Shown here: piece by piece, positions 1-7,421 of the stretch | How the letters are laid out: the number at the start of each line of letters is the position of its first letter | Numbering within the stretch: position 1 is the first letter of the stretch | Origin: an uncultured Porphyromonadaceae bacterium | GTDB taxonomy: Bacteria > Bacteroidota > Bacteroidia > Bacteroidales > CAMTPD01 | DNA length: 9,253 nucleotides | Direction of reading: 5' to 3' | Assembly: GCA_947074265.1 (NCBI GenBank) | Contig: CAMTPD010000028.1 | Span: 1 to 9,253 of the forward strand | The notes under the pieces: generated by a model | Databases searched by the model: none | What the model was told of the DNA's origin: nothing | What the model saw: only the letters and a program-made list of their open reading frames with translations | Made by a program: the position numbers and the translations under genes

Positions 1-1
1 C

Positions 2-820
2 ATCATAGTCATTGTCCTTTGTATGCTTTTGCTTAGTCATGCATTGGGCCAAGGATTCTTTTACTTGCATACCCATTTTCATGTTCCGGCCATCAATACC
101 CAAATCCATCACTACCTGCATCCGGTACGCAACCTTGTTATCGGAATCATTGTAGTAGGCAGTTGCTACATTATTGAGCTGATACATCAAAAGCAAAAAG
201 TACAGGTAGAAAACGAAAAACTCTACTCGGAAAACATCTTGAATCAATACGAAGCTCTCAAGAACCAGCTCAATCCGCACATGCTCTTTAACTCACTCAA
301 CACGCTACAGTCTCTTGTGCGTGAAGACAAGCACATTGCCATTTCATACATCAAAGAGTTATCGACCGTGCTACGCTATACACTACACGACAACGAAAAC
401 AAAAGTGTAACCCTAAAAGAGGAAATGAACTTTGTGCAGGCCTATATTTACTTGCTCAAAATGCGTTTTGAAGACAATCTTTCGTTTCAAATCGAGATTG
501 ATGAGTCGGTTATGAACGAATACCTACCTCCCATGTCTCTTCAACTACTTGTTGAGAATGCTGTTAAACACAACGAAATAAGCAATAGAAAACCGTTGAT
601 GATCAGTGTAGCTCTCACTACCGATCATTATATTTGTGTAAGCAATCCGATCCAAGCAAAACTTTCTACCGAAGCTGGTACCGGTGTAGGACTTGCCAAT
701 CTGTCGAAACGATATCAACTACTCTACAACAAAGAGATTCTAATATCGGCAGATGAAAATACATTTGAAGTTAAGCTTCCGCTTATCAACGAAACAGGTT
801 ATAAACAAACTATGCTTTAA
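2..820 (+). CDS. Sensor histidine kinase, LytS/YehU type (5'-partial)
   Basis: This is the C-terminal part of a membrane sensor kinase that would phosphorylate the response regulator encoded just downstream. The frame is open to the window edge, so the true start lies upstream; the ATG at 23 falls inside a hydrophobic run and is probably internal. Numbered from that ATG, a membrane segment ends near residue 15, a second spans about 37-54, and a short helical linker follows. The His_kinase domain (PF06580 type) has the phosphoacceptor motif LNPHMLFNSLNTLQ with His86 (codon 278-280). An HATPase_c domain follows with an N-box LLVENAVKHN (175-184) and a G-box GTGVGLANL (219-227). The usual residue after His in this family is Phe; here it is Met, a mild variation. 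The stop is 25 nt before the regulator start, which indicates one operon. The sensed signal cannot be read from the fragment. Confidence 0.93.
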   Translation: MIVIVLCMLLLSHALGQGFFYLHTHFHVPAINTQIHHYLHPVRNLVIGIIVVGSCYIIELIHQKQKVQVENEKLYSENILNQYEALKNQLNPHMLFNSLNTLQSLVREDKHIAISYIKELSTVLRYTLHDNENKSVTLKEEMNFVQAYIYLLKMRFEDNLSFQIEIDESVMNEYLPPMSLQLLVENAVKHNEISNRKPLMISVALTTDHYICVSNPIQAKLSTEAGTGVGLANLSKRYQLLYNKEILISADENTFEVKLPLINETGYKQTML

Positions 821-845
821 GATCAAAGACTATATGTATACACGA

Positions 846-1610
846 ATGAAAACAGCTGTTATCATAGAAGACGAAAAAGCGGCAGTACGCAACCTAAAGG
901 CTGCACTGCACGAAACAGACTATGAAATCGATGCAATTGCGTACCTCGACAGTATTGCTGAAGCAGTAGAATGGTTTGGTCAAAACCAACATCCCGATTT
1001 AGTCTTTCTTGATATACACTTGGCAGACGGCTCAGCATTCGAGATCTTTGAGCGAGCAACCATTGCATGTCCGGTTATCTTCACAACCGCTTACGATGAG
1101 TATGCTTTGAAAGCATTCAAAGTAAACAGCATCGACTATTTGCTTAAACCTATCGATCCGCAAGACTTGAATCGAGCATTGGCAAAGCTCGAACGTCTGA
1201 GTCCTACGCAAGAAAAACCAGACGAATCGCTATTGCAATTTATCAATAGCTTCAAGCAAGGCAACCAATACAAAACACACTTTCTGGTACCCACCCGATC
1301 AGATAAATTGATACCCATGGCGGTGAAAGATATTGCTTGCATCTATATTGAAGCCGGATGTGTAAAAGTGAAAACGCATAACGAAACCGAATATACATTG
1401 CAGCAGACACTCGACGAACTACAAGAAAGCCTCGACCCGGCACTCTTCTTTCGTGCAAACAGACAATACATCATCTCTCGCAACACTGTAAAAGACATCG
1501 ATCTGTGGTTCAACAATCGATTATCGATCAATCTTCGGGTTACGATGCAAGAACGCATACTAATAAGTAAAGCCAGGTCTACTGAATTTAAACACTGGCT
1601 TACCAACTAA
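846..1610 (+). CDS. LytTR-family response regulator
   Basis: This cytoplasmic DNA-binding response regulator (254 aa) is the partner of the upstream kinase. The receiver domain (about residues 2-120) has the acidic pocket EDE (8-10), phosphoacceptor Asp56 in VFLDIHLADG, the conserved Thr in FTTAYDEYALKAF (79-91), and Lys101 in YLLKPID. A LytTR DNA-binding domain fills about residues 148-254, with typical sequence FFRANRQYIISRNTV. The start at 846 (MKTAVIIEDE) is chosen because the receiver fold begins there. A start at 753 would overlap the kinase by 68 nt and add a non-homologous leader; 834 is a possible alternative. LytTR regulators of this family usually bind paired imperfect repeats in promoters, and no target can be assigned here. 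The gene ends 18 bp from the end of the convergent fimbrillin-like gene. Confidence 0.93.
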   Translation: MKTAVIIEDEKAAVRNLKAALHETDYEIDAIAYLDSIAEAVEWFGQNQHPDLVFLDIHLADGSAFEIFERATIACPVIFTTAYDEYALKAFKVNSIDYLLKPIDPQDLNRALAKLERLSPTQEKPDESLLQFINSFKQGNQYKTHFLVPTRSDKLIPMAVKDIACIYIEAGCVKVKTHNETEYTLQQTLDELQESLDPALFFRANRQYIISRNTVKDIDLWFNNRLSINLRVTMQERILISKARSTEFKHWLTN

Positions 1611-1628
1611 TAAAAAATAGATAATACA

Positions 1629-2597
1629 TCAGTTAGGTGTTGGTGTAAGCGGATTTCCGGTTTCATCAACATCAACCCAATTATTTACAGAAGCATCATC
1701 TATCGACACAGTTTCTTCCATAACAGTTACTTGAAAAGTATATGAGGATCCTGCCAAAAGCGAACTATTTACCAAAGGTATCTTCACTGTATAATTACGA
1801 GCCGTAAGTTCACTATTCACATAAACTGAAAAATTGAACTTCAACGATGTTATATTTTTGATTGGAAGTAAAATCTGATTGCATGAGTTATTTACCACAT
1901 TCATTGCAAAAAGAGAATCTTGCAATGTGGAAACCGGAGGAATTCTACCAGTAAAGACACTTAAAAAACCAGTGGTAGTAATGGGAGCTTGTATTTGTGC
2001 CGATTGTACAGAATCAATCTGTGTTGTAGCACTACCCGATACAATATTTACAATAATCTGACTACATGAATGATTCAGTGTAAGATCAAGTGTCGTTGAT
2101 TTGGTTATATTCTGATTCGTTAATTGAGTAGTTAAGTAATCAAGCCCGTTTTCTAAATCGTCAACAAAGCCGGTTTCGAGATCTACTGAAGGCAGGGGCA
2201 TACTCTTATTTCCTATAGAAAAAGCATAAAACTCATATATACCCGGAAACAGAGATAATGGTACATTTCTACTAGCACTTAACTCTCCTGCAACATTCGT
2301 AAAATAATTCGACGTCGTGATATATTCTCCTCGTTGATACCATGTATATACATTGAGATTCCGATCTTTTTGCAACGGAGTAGTTCCGGCTTTTGTCGTC
2401 AATAAATTCACATTTCCATAAAATCCGACATCAACTTTTTGCTTTGACGTAGAATCTGAGGCATTTCCATTTCCTCCATTTGCATTACAATCATGCTCTA
2501 TTTGATTAATAACCGAAATATCACTACACGAACTTAATGCAACCGATTGCATGAATATACTACAAGCGAAACAAACAAACTTAACCTTGCAATTCAT
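1629..2597 (-). CDS. Fimbrillin-like lipoprotein (Mfa-like family)
   Basis: This is a 322-aa predicted exported lipoprotein resembling the Bacteroidales fimbrillin/Mfa-like family (PF13149-type), whose members are pilus subunits or pilus-associated surface proteins. A short signal peptide ends in a relaxed lipobox, LSSC, with Cys24 as the likely lipidated residue. A Gly/Asn/Ser-rich linker (about 38-52) follows. Family-like features are the early strand LNVYTWYQ (81-88), the mid-protein LNHSCSQIIVNI (174-185, compare the LxHxxxKhxVxI pattern) and the late LLAGSSYTFQVTV (280-292), followed by Trp307 and a Gly near the C-terminus. The protein is rich in Ser, Thr and Asn, as expected for a surface beta-protein. 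No other fimbrial genes lie next to it in this window, so it may be an isolated locus. The assignment rests on pattern resemblance rather than a definitive motif. I could not place a promoter; the 217 bp upstream are AT-rich. Confidence 0.72.
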   Translation of the reverse strand: MNCKVKFVCFACSIFMQSVALSSCSDISVINQIEHDCNANGGNGNASDSTSKQKVDVGFYGNVNLLTTKAGTTPLQKDRNLNVYTWYQRGEYITTSNYFTNVAGELSASRNVPLSLFPGIYEFYAFSIGNKSMPLPSVDLETGFVDDLENGLDYLTTQLTNQNITKSTTLDLTLNHSCSQIIVNIVSGSATTQIDSVQSAQIQAPITTTGFLSVFTGRIPPVSTLQDSLFAMNVVNNSCNQILLPIKNITSLKFNFSVYVNSELTARNYTVKIPLVNSSLLAGSSYTFQVTVMEETVSIDDASVNNWVDVDETGNPLTPTPN

Positions 2598-2726
2598 AAA
2601 TGAATGTTTAAATATTTATTTTTTATTCTTTGTGTAAGAACAATCCAAATAATATTTAGTTTGCTTATTTCTCTTAATATTCTACGTTACAAATAAGAAA
2701 TAAAAAACATGGTTTCTATTCAAGCA

Positions 2727-2763
2727 AAAGAGGCTGCCTCATCCCCTATGAAGCAGCCTCTTT
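2727..2763 (-). terminator. Rho-independent terminator of the META operon
   Basis: There is a perfect 11-bp inverted repeat, AAAGAGGCTGC (2727-2737) with GCAGCCTCTTT (2753-2763). After one mismatch it continues with four more pairs and a 5-nt loop. Read on the minus strand the stem ends in a short T-rich tract. It lies 51 bp after the stop of the second META gene and upstream of the fimbrillin start, so it should end the META transcript and insulate the fimbrillin gene. Confidence 0.88.
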
Positions 2764-2814
2764 AAATATTCCTTTTTGAGTTCTGATATTGTACTGAACA
2801 AATAAGTATCGGAA

Positions 2815-3246
2815 TTACTTACGAATAAGCTTCAATACTTCTTTATTTTCTTTGTTCGTTAAGATCAAAGCCGGAGTTTTTCCACCTTCCATCTTATAAC
2901 CGTTTATTTCGCCCATTGCTTTGATCAAAGCTGTTTCGAGCTCCATATTCGGACAAGCCATACGTGTAGACATTGCCGGACCTAATTCCAATTTACCGTT
3001 GTTCGATTCTTTTGCTACCGTAGCATTGATTCGATTGCAACCTGCAAATCCCGACACACGATTGTTTGCAGTGTCGAAGGTTACTTCAGGAGCTTCAATA
3101 TCTTTTGCTACTTCACGATTTTCGATCGCTACCACTTTCCATTCGCCATTAAGTGCATTGTACGACATAGGCTGTTGTTTAGAAGACTTACAGGCAAAGC
3201 CGGCAAGAAGAATAACGAATAAAGAACAGATTTTCTTCAGACTCAT
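2815..3246 (-). CDS. META-domain lipoprotein (HslJ-like), second gene of pair
   Basis: This is a 143-aa predicted lipoprotein. The N-terminal basic-hydrophobic signal MSLKKICSLFVILLAGFAC places the lipidated Cys at residue 19; the lipobox GFAC is relaxed, as is common in Bacteroidota. The rest is one META domain (PF03724 type): the opening LNGEWKVVAIE (32-42), the hallmark VSGFAGCNRINATV with Cys70, and the diagnostic STRMACPN with Cys98. The two cysteines could form the disulfide often seen in HslJ-like proteins. HslJ in E. coli is linked to heat shock and novobiocin resistance, but the molecular function of META domains is unclear, so no activity is assigned. The start codon overlaps the stop of the upstream META gene (ATGA, 3243-3246), indicating translational coupling. 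Confidence 0.88.
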   Translation of the reverse strand: MSLKKICSLFVILLAGFACKSSKQQPMSYNALNGEWKVVAIENREVAKDIEAPEVTFDTANNRVSGFAGCNRINATVAKESNNGKLELGPAMSTRMACPNMELETALIKAMGEINGYKMEGGKTPALILTNKENKEVLKLIRK

Positions 3247-3770
3247 AGTTTATTTATCATTTGTTTATTACTTGACAAAACGATTACCGGATTGCCGGTT
3301 TCATCGATTAGTCCTACACAAGCTGCACTATCACAAGCAACCTCTTCGAAGCCGGTAACTGTAGGAAGTGCTTTTACAATCTTATCTTCGATTGCTTGAT
3401 CAGGGCAAGTCATCATTGTCAACATTCCGTCGTTGATTTTGATTGTGTTTGCACTGTCAGTACCCAATTCAAAAGTAGTATTGTAGATATTGCATCCCAA
3501 TTTACCATGAATTTTCATAGAGTCAACATTAATCTCTAAGAAAGCCTCTTCTTTAGGTGCGATTGCTTCTCCGTTTACAGAAGAAATTTTCCATTTACCA
3601 TTCAAATCTTTAGAAGTCATTGTTTGTGCCGGTTCTGCAACTGCTACAACTTCCTCTACAGTTTCTTCAACTACACCTGCATCTTGCTGCTTCTTATTAC
3701 CACAAGACGTAATCATCAATGCAATAGCGGAAAAAGCCATTGTTCCTAAAAAGATACGTTTCATTTTCAT
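3243..3770 (-). CDS. META-domain lipoprotein, first gene of pair
   Basis: This is a 175-aa predicted lipoprotein. The signal peptide MKMKRIFLGTMAFSAIALMITSC gives lipidated Cys23. A Glu/Val-rich low-complexity linker follows (about 33-47), then a divergent META domain. The domain opens LNGKWKISSVNG (57-67), has HGKLGCNIYNTTFELG with Cys93, and has MMTCPDQAIEDK with Cys122 in place of the usual TRMACP. Two further cysteines (146 and 151) sit in a short insertion absent from the downstream paralogue. The reading frame stays open to an ATG at 3839, but that start would have no signal peptide at its N-terminus and would lie upstream of the promoter element at 3815-3822. The start at 3770 is therefore preferred; 3764 is also possible. 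The function is unknown. The pair looks like an old tandem duplication that has diverged. Confidence 0.85.
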   Translation of the reverse strand: MKMKRIFLGTMAFSAIALMITSCGNKKQQDAGVVEETVEEVVAVAEPAQTMTSKDLNGKWKISSVNGEAIAPKEEAFLEINVDSMKIHGKLGCNIYNTTFELGTDSANTIKINDGMLTMMTCPDQAIEDKIVKALPTVTGFEEVACDSAACVGLIDETGNPVIVLSSNKQMINKL

Positions 3771-3814
3771 AGAATTATGTATTTTACTTGTTCGATGAAT
3801 AAAACACCCGACCG

Positions 3815-3822
3815 CAAAGTTA
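3815..3822 (-). promoter_or_regulatory. Bacteroidota -7 promoter element for the META operon
   Basis: Read on the minus strand this is TAACTTTG, an exact match to the Bacteroidota primary sigma -7 consensus TAnnTTTG. It would start transcription near 3808, giving a leader of about 38 nt before the start at 3770. The -33 element is weak: only a TTTATG about 17-20 nt upstream. The position supports the shorter start of the first META gene. Confidence 0.6.
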
Positions 3823-4028
3823 TGTTTAATAAATAGCATAAATTATACTTCTTGGTTAAATACTCATAATTTAGAAATAATCATATATTTTCCTTATTTC
3901 ATACACATGCGGAATTGCTCAATCTCAGACAGATAGAAGAAGAGATTTAAACTCTTAAAAACCGTTTAACTTTATAAAGAGAAGCTTCATTTCGTGCGTT
4001 TTTCCGTATATTCGTATCAACGGTCTTT

Positions 4029-5327
4029 ATGAATATGAAAAAGAAAATACTACCCTTATTTACAATCGGAGTACTAGCCCTGCTCGCGGCTTGTAATCAC
4101 AAAAGCACTCCGCCTCCGATTCCGGAAGAAATCATTGTGGAAGATACCATTCCGCAAAACTTAGTTTACGGCATTCCGGCCGACTCATTCGACATTCAAG
4201 AGTTTACAATCAAGCGTGGTGATAACCCAGCTTCGATATTCACCTCATTGGGCGTAGATCTGGCACTAGCCAACACCCTCTGCGATCGCTCGGGCGGACT
4301 GCTCGAACCCAATAAGCTGAACATCGGGATGCCTTATACGGCTTTCTACGCGCAAGACTCTACAACTCGTCTGCAATACGTAGTTTTTGGTAAAACCCCT
4401 ACAGACTTTGTCGTTGTAGACCTGAAGGATTCGGTTTCGATCTATCCGTTCAACAAAGAGATTACCCTAAAGCAACGTAGCATTTCGGGCACCATCACCT
4501 CGTCGCTATGGAACAGCATTCGCCAAAGCGGTGCCGATCCTTTGCTTGCCATCAAGCTTTCCGACATCTTTGCCTGGCAAATCGATTTCTTTGATATCAA
4601 AGAAGGCGACTCCTTCAAGGCCATTTACAACGAAGCATTTGTCGACGACTCTATCCCGCTGCGCATTGCATCCATCGAAGGTGTAGAATTCTTGCACAAC
4701 GGAAAAACCTATCATGCCATCCCTTTTGCGCAAGATAGCGTGATCGAATATTACGACCTCGAAGGCAACAGTTTGCAAAAGGAATTCCTGAAGGCTCCGC
4801 TCGACTTCTTCCGCATTACTTCACGCTTTTCGAATGCACGCAAGCATCCGATCTTGAAAATATACCGTCCGCACCATGGTATCGACTATGCAGCTCCGGT
4901 AGGAACTCCGGTAAAAACCATCGGTAATGGAACGGTAATCAAAAAAGCTTATCAAGCAGGTGGCGGTGGAAACTATTTGGTGATTCGTCACAACTCATCC
5001 TATACCACCACTTACATGCACCTTTCGAAGTTTGCAAAAGGAATTGAAGTAGGCTCGAAAGTACAACAAGGACAAGTGGTAGCGTATGTAGGTTCTACAG
5101 GATTGTCTTCGGGGCCTCACCTCGACTTCCGTGTGCACAAAAACGGAACACCGATCAATCCGCTCAGCATGGAGGCTCCGCCATCAAAACCGATTCGCGG
5201 CGAACTTACCGACAGCTTTTCTGTTGTAAAAGAGAGGGTAATCGACTTATTGATAGCGAATCAAGACGCTCTTCCCCAGACGTCACCAACTACCGGAAAC
5301 GACAACGAGCAACTTGCAGCACGATAA
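4029..5327 (+). CDS. M23 murein endopeptidase lipoprotein, MepM-like
   Basis: This 432-aa lipoprotein is predicted to cleave peptide cross-links in peptidoglycan. The signal peptide ends in the lipobox LLAAC (Cys22). Residues about 55-110 form a LysM/OapA-like region beginning FTIKRGDNPASIFTSLGV. About residues 150-265 match the MepM middle domain, including the stretch with LSDIFAWQIDF and YYDLEGNSLQKEFLKAP. The LytM/M23 catalytic domain (about 270-385) has HHGID with metal ligands His282 and Asp286, catalytic-type His331 in TYMHLSK, and SSGPHLDF with His364. In canonical M23 enzymes the last motif is HxH; here the second His, a zinc ligand, is Asp366. Asp can bind zinc, and I believe this variant recurs in Bacteroidota homologues, so activity is likely but not certain. 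ATG 4035 is an alternative start. The upstream TATATTCG at 4007-4014 and TAACTTTA at 3967-3974 are one-mismatch -7 candidates. yccF follows after 51 bp. Confidence 0.92.
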   Translation: MNMKKKILPLFTIGVLALLAACNHKSTPPPIPEEIIVEDTIPQNLVYGIPADSFDIQEFTIKRGDNPASIFTSLGVDLALANTLCDRSGGLLEPNKLNIGMPYTAFYAQDSTTRLQYVVFGKTPTDFVVVDLKDSVSIYPFNKEITLKQRSISGTITSSLWNSIRQSGADPLLAIKLSDIFAWQIDFFDIKEGDSFKAIYNEAFVDDSIPLRIASIEGVEFLHNGKTYHAIPFAQDSVIEYYDLEGNSLQKEFLKAPLDFFRITSRFSNARKHPILKIYRPHHGIDYAAPVGTPVKTIGNGTVIKKAYQAGGGGNYLVIRHNSSYTTTYMHLSKFAKGIEVGSKVQQGQVVAYVGSTGLSSGPHLDFRVHKNGTPINPLSMEAPPSKPIRGELTDSFSVVKERVIDLLIANQDALPQTSPTTGNDNEQLAAR

Positions 5328-5378
5328 AACTGCGACTCCCCTCATATCTAGTATATAAAACAAATAAACATAGATATT

Positions 5379-5756
5379 ATGAACGTATTACTCAACATTG
5401 TATGGCTTATCTTCGGTGGTATCGTAACAGCTGTAGAGTATTTTATCTCGAGCATCCTTATGATGATTACCATTGTTGGTATTCCATTCGGACTACAAAC
5501 CTTAAAGATGGCAACGATGGCGTTGTGGCCTTTTGGCAAGAAGGTTGTTACAACCGATAGTTCGGGCGGTTGCCTTACGGTACTGATGAATATTATCTGG
5601 ATCTTGGTAGGCGGCATTTGGATTTGCCTTTCGCACCTTGCTTTCGGATTGTTCCTTTGCATCACCATCATTGGTATTCCTTTTGGTGTGCAGCACTTCA
5701 AGCTAGCCGGATTGGCTCTTACTCCTTTCGGTAAAACAATTGTTGATGCTGATTAA
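5379..5756 (+). CDS. yccF: YccF-family inner-membrane protein
   Basis: This is a 125-aa integral membrane protein made of two copies of the YccF domain (PF03733 type). Copy 1 covers about residues 1-56 and copy 2 about 65-121. Each copy has a hydrophobic N-terminal segment (NIVWLIFGG and NIIWILVGG), then a second segment leading into the signature IVGIPFG or IIGIPFG, and ends with a WPFGK or TPFGK motif. Two domain copies are normal for the family. The biochemical function is not established. The gene follows the M23 gene by 51 bp with no terminator seen between them, so co-transcription is plausible. Its 3' side runs into the 44-bp hairpin array. Confidence 0.9.
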   Translation: MNVLLNIVWLIFGGIVTAVEYFISSILMMITIVGIPFGLQTLKMATMALWPFGKKVVTTDSSGGCLTVLMNIIWILVGGIWICLSHLAFGLFLCITIIGIPFGVQHFKLAGLALTPFGKTIVDAD

Positions 5757-5841
5757 TTTGAAATGATACGAAATAGATAGCACTAGAAAATGACCGTCGA
5801 AGTGCTTTATCGTTTTGTTTATTTTCAATGATAACGAACAT

Positions 5842-6011
5842 CGAATCGTCAGGTCGGCACCTGACGATTTAATCATAGTGAAGAACGAATCGTCAGGTCG
5901 GCACCTGACGATTTGATTATAGTGAAGAGTAAATCGTTTGATGGGCATCGAACGATTATATTATAGTGAAGAGCGAATTGTTTGATGGGCATCGAACGAT
6001 TCGCTCTTCGT
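5842..6011 (+). repeat. Tandem array of four 44-bp hairpin repeats
   Basis: Four direct repeats start at 5842, 5886, 5930 and 5974, exactly 44 bp apart; the last is cut short after its hairpin. Each contains an inverted repeat of two 11-nt arms around a 4-nt loop ending GGC. Units 1 and 2 have arms AATCGTCAGGT and ACCTGACGATT, a perfect match with loop CGGC. Units 3 and 4 have arms AATCGTTTGAT (AATTG in unit 4) and ATCGAACGATT, with loop GGGC. The linkers share the core ATAGTGAAGA. A degenerate linker (ATAACGAACA, 5831-5840) precedes unit 1. The array lies between the convergent yccF and MATE genes. No open frame of interest and no CRISPR-like spacers are present. Function is unknown beyond the terminator formed by the last unit. 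Confidence 0.9.
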
Positions 6012-6018
6012 TTGTTTT
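5968..6018 (+). terminator. Terminator hairpin at the end of the repeat array
   Basis: The last repeat is extended into a 19-bp stem (5968-5986 with 5991-6009, loop GGGC) with two G.U pairs in + strand RNA, followed by TTTGTTTT (6011-6018). This is a good intrinsic terminator for yccF transcripts. It may also act from the other side, because the MATE stop codon lies at 6017-6019, but the minus-strand side lacks a T-tract. Confidence 0.75.
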
Positions 6019-7387
6019 ATCTGGCACTACTATACGAGCGGCGTTTCATCCACCGCTTACTTTTCCAACGAATCATAAGCATTGCACCGCGAAAACATTC
6101 GTCCATCGCAAATGCTGCCCACATACCGGCAAGTCCGAGACCCAATGTAATCCCCAAGGTATGCCCTACAAACACAGCAAAGAACCACATGGAAAACAAG
6201 CCCAACACTACAGGAAAAATAACATCACCTGCCGAACGGAGTCCGAGCAGAAAGATGAGAACCGCAGCCCTTCCTTGCTCCAAAAATGCATCGACAATGA
6301 CTGCCGCAAATGCAATCGTTATGATTTCGTCATTGTGTGTAAAGAAGCCTAGAATCGGTTTTGCCACTGCAATAACAGCCACACTTACAACCGCGGTAAT
6401 AATCAGCGTTCGCTTCAAACAGAAAAGCCCCATCAGGTATGCCACTTTCTTCTTTCCGGCTCCCACCAGGTTGCCTACAATGATGGCATTTCCCTGTGCG
6501 ATCGACAACGAAAAGAGGTAACCTACAATGACAACATTGCGCACATAGGCTTGTGCCGCCAAGGCTTCGTTGCCAAGGATATTGATGAAGTAAATAATTA
6601 CAACCTGCGAAAGACAGTAGGAAAACTGTTCACCGGCAGCAGGAATACCGATACGCAGTAGGTTGCGCAGTTGCTCCCAAGGAAAGGGTCGAAACAACGA
6701 AAAGGAAAAGTTATTAACAAGACGTGTGAATAACACGAGAAACAATACCGTCATAGCAACGAATCTACAAAAGGAAGTAGACATTGCTGCGCCTGTAACA
6801 CCCATTTCGGGCATACCAAACTTACCAAAGATCAGTGTATAGTTGCCCACGATGTTGAGTAAGTTGACCAACAATGTTACATACATGGCATACTTCGGAC
6901 GGTTTGCACTACGCATCACTGCCGAAACCGTAAGACTCAGTGCTTGTAAAAAGGCAAAACCGCCCACGATCTCCATGTAGCTTTTGGCTTCGCCCATAAG
7001 ATCGGGGCGTATGTCCATCCATTGCAAAAATGTTCCGCTAAAGAATACCAACGAAAGACTGATTATTCCTCCTATTACAGCATTGAACAGGATGGATACA
7101 CCCAACACTTTGACAAAGCTTTTGACATCGTCGCAACCAAAGTATTGCGAACACAGCACCGAAGTTCCCGTTACCGTAACGTTGAACAAAATAAAGATCA
7201 TCGTAAGCAATTGGTTTACGACTCCCACTGCTGCAACGGAATTGTCAGAATATTGGCTCAACATGGTGGTATCAACCACGCCTAGCATCATGATCAGTAA
7301 TGTTTCGAAAAAGATAGGCCACGTAAGCTTTTGTAGTTTGTGTCGTAGCCCGTTGGTCTTTAAATGCATTTGCAAATGATTTAGCAA
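6017..7387 (-). CDS. MATE-family multidrug/cation efflux transporter
   Basis: This 456-aa polytopic inner-membrane protein has the length and repeated hydrophobic pattern of 12-segment MATE antiporters, which expel organic cations or metabolites using a Na+ or H+ gradient. The N-terminal half shows LTWPIFFETLLIMMLGVVDTTMLSQYSD, typical of MATE helix 1 with its following loop. Next come VAAVGVVNQLL (helix 2) and later MRSANRPKYAMYVTLLVNLLNIVGNYTLIFG. The second half repeats the pattern with RIGIPAAGEQFSYCLSQVVIIYFINILG and an AQGNAIIVGNLVGAGKKK segment. The N-terminus may instead be the Met at residue 7 (7369). The substrate cannot be deduced. The gene lies 34 bp downstream of the D-Ala-D-Ala dipeptidase on the same strand with no terminator seen between, so it is probably the last gene of the murI operon. 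Confidence 0.92.
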   Translation of the reverse strand: MLNHLQMHLKTNGLRHKLQKLTWPIFFETLLIMMLGVVDTTMLSQYSDNSVAAVGVVNQLLTMIFILFNVTVTGTSVLCSQYFGCDDVKSFVKVLGVSILFNAVIGGIISLSLVFFSGTFLQWMDIRPDLMGEAKSYMEIVGGFAFLQALSLTVSAVMRSANRPKYAMYVTLLVNLLNIVGNYTLIFGKFGMPEMGVTGAAMSTSFCRFVAMTVLFLVLFTRLVNNFSFSLFRPFPWEQLRNLLRIGIPAAGEQFSYCLSQVVIIYFINILGNEALAAQAYVRNVVIVGYLFSLSIAQGNAIIVGNLVGAGKKKVAYLMGLFCLKRTLIITAVVSVAVIAVAKPILGFFTHNDEIITIAFAAVIVDAFLEQGRAAVLIFLLGLRSAGDVIFPVVLGLFSMWFFAVFVGHTLGITLGLGLAGMWAAFAMDECFRGAMLMIRWKSKRWMKRRSYSSAR

Positions 7388-7421
7388 GTAAAAGATTAGC
7401 GTATTGTGCGTTGGCGAAAAG

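Noticed and set aside
753..845. N-terminal extension of the response regulator overlapping the kinase gene
   Set aside because: The added residues do not resemble a receiver domain, overlap the kinase by 68 nt, and the fold starts at MKTAVIIEDE (846).
1598..1650. Possible bidirectional terminator between the regulator and fimbrillin genes
   Set aside because: GCTTACCAAC can pair with GTTGGTGTAAGC, but only with a 2-nt bulge and a loop of about 31 nt, and it lies mostly in coding sequence; too weak to call.
1656..3311. Shared ETGNP peptide in the fimbrillin-like and first META proteins
   Set aside because: Five identical residues in unrelated domains, with no wider alignment; most likely chance.
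3771..3839. Upstream ATG for the first META gene
   Set aside because: A TAnnTTTG promoter element lies inside this stretch and the lipoprotein signal starts only at 3770.
5842..6011. CRISPR array
   Set aside because: The repeat period is 44 bp with the palindrome filling most of it and conserved linkers, so there are no unique spacers; no cas genes are present.
5966..6521. Overlapping + strand open frames opposite the end of the MATE gene
   Set aside because: Low-complexity translations with no recognisable domain, antisense to a clear transporter gene, and starting inside the hairpin array.
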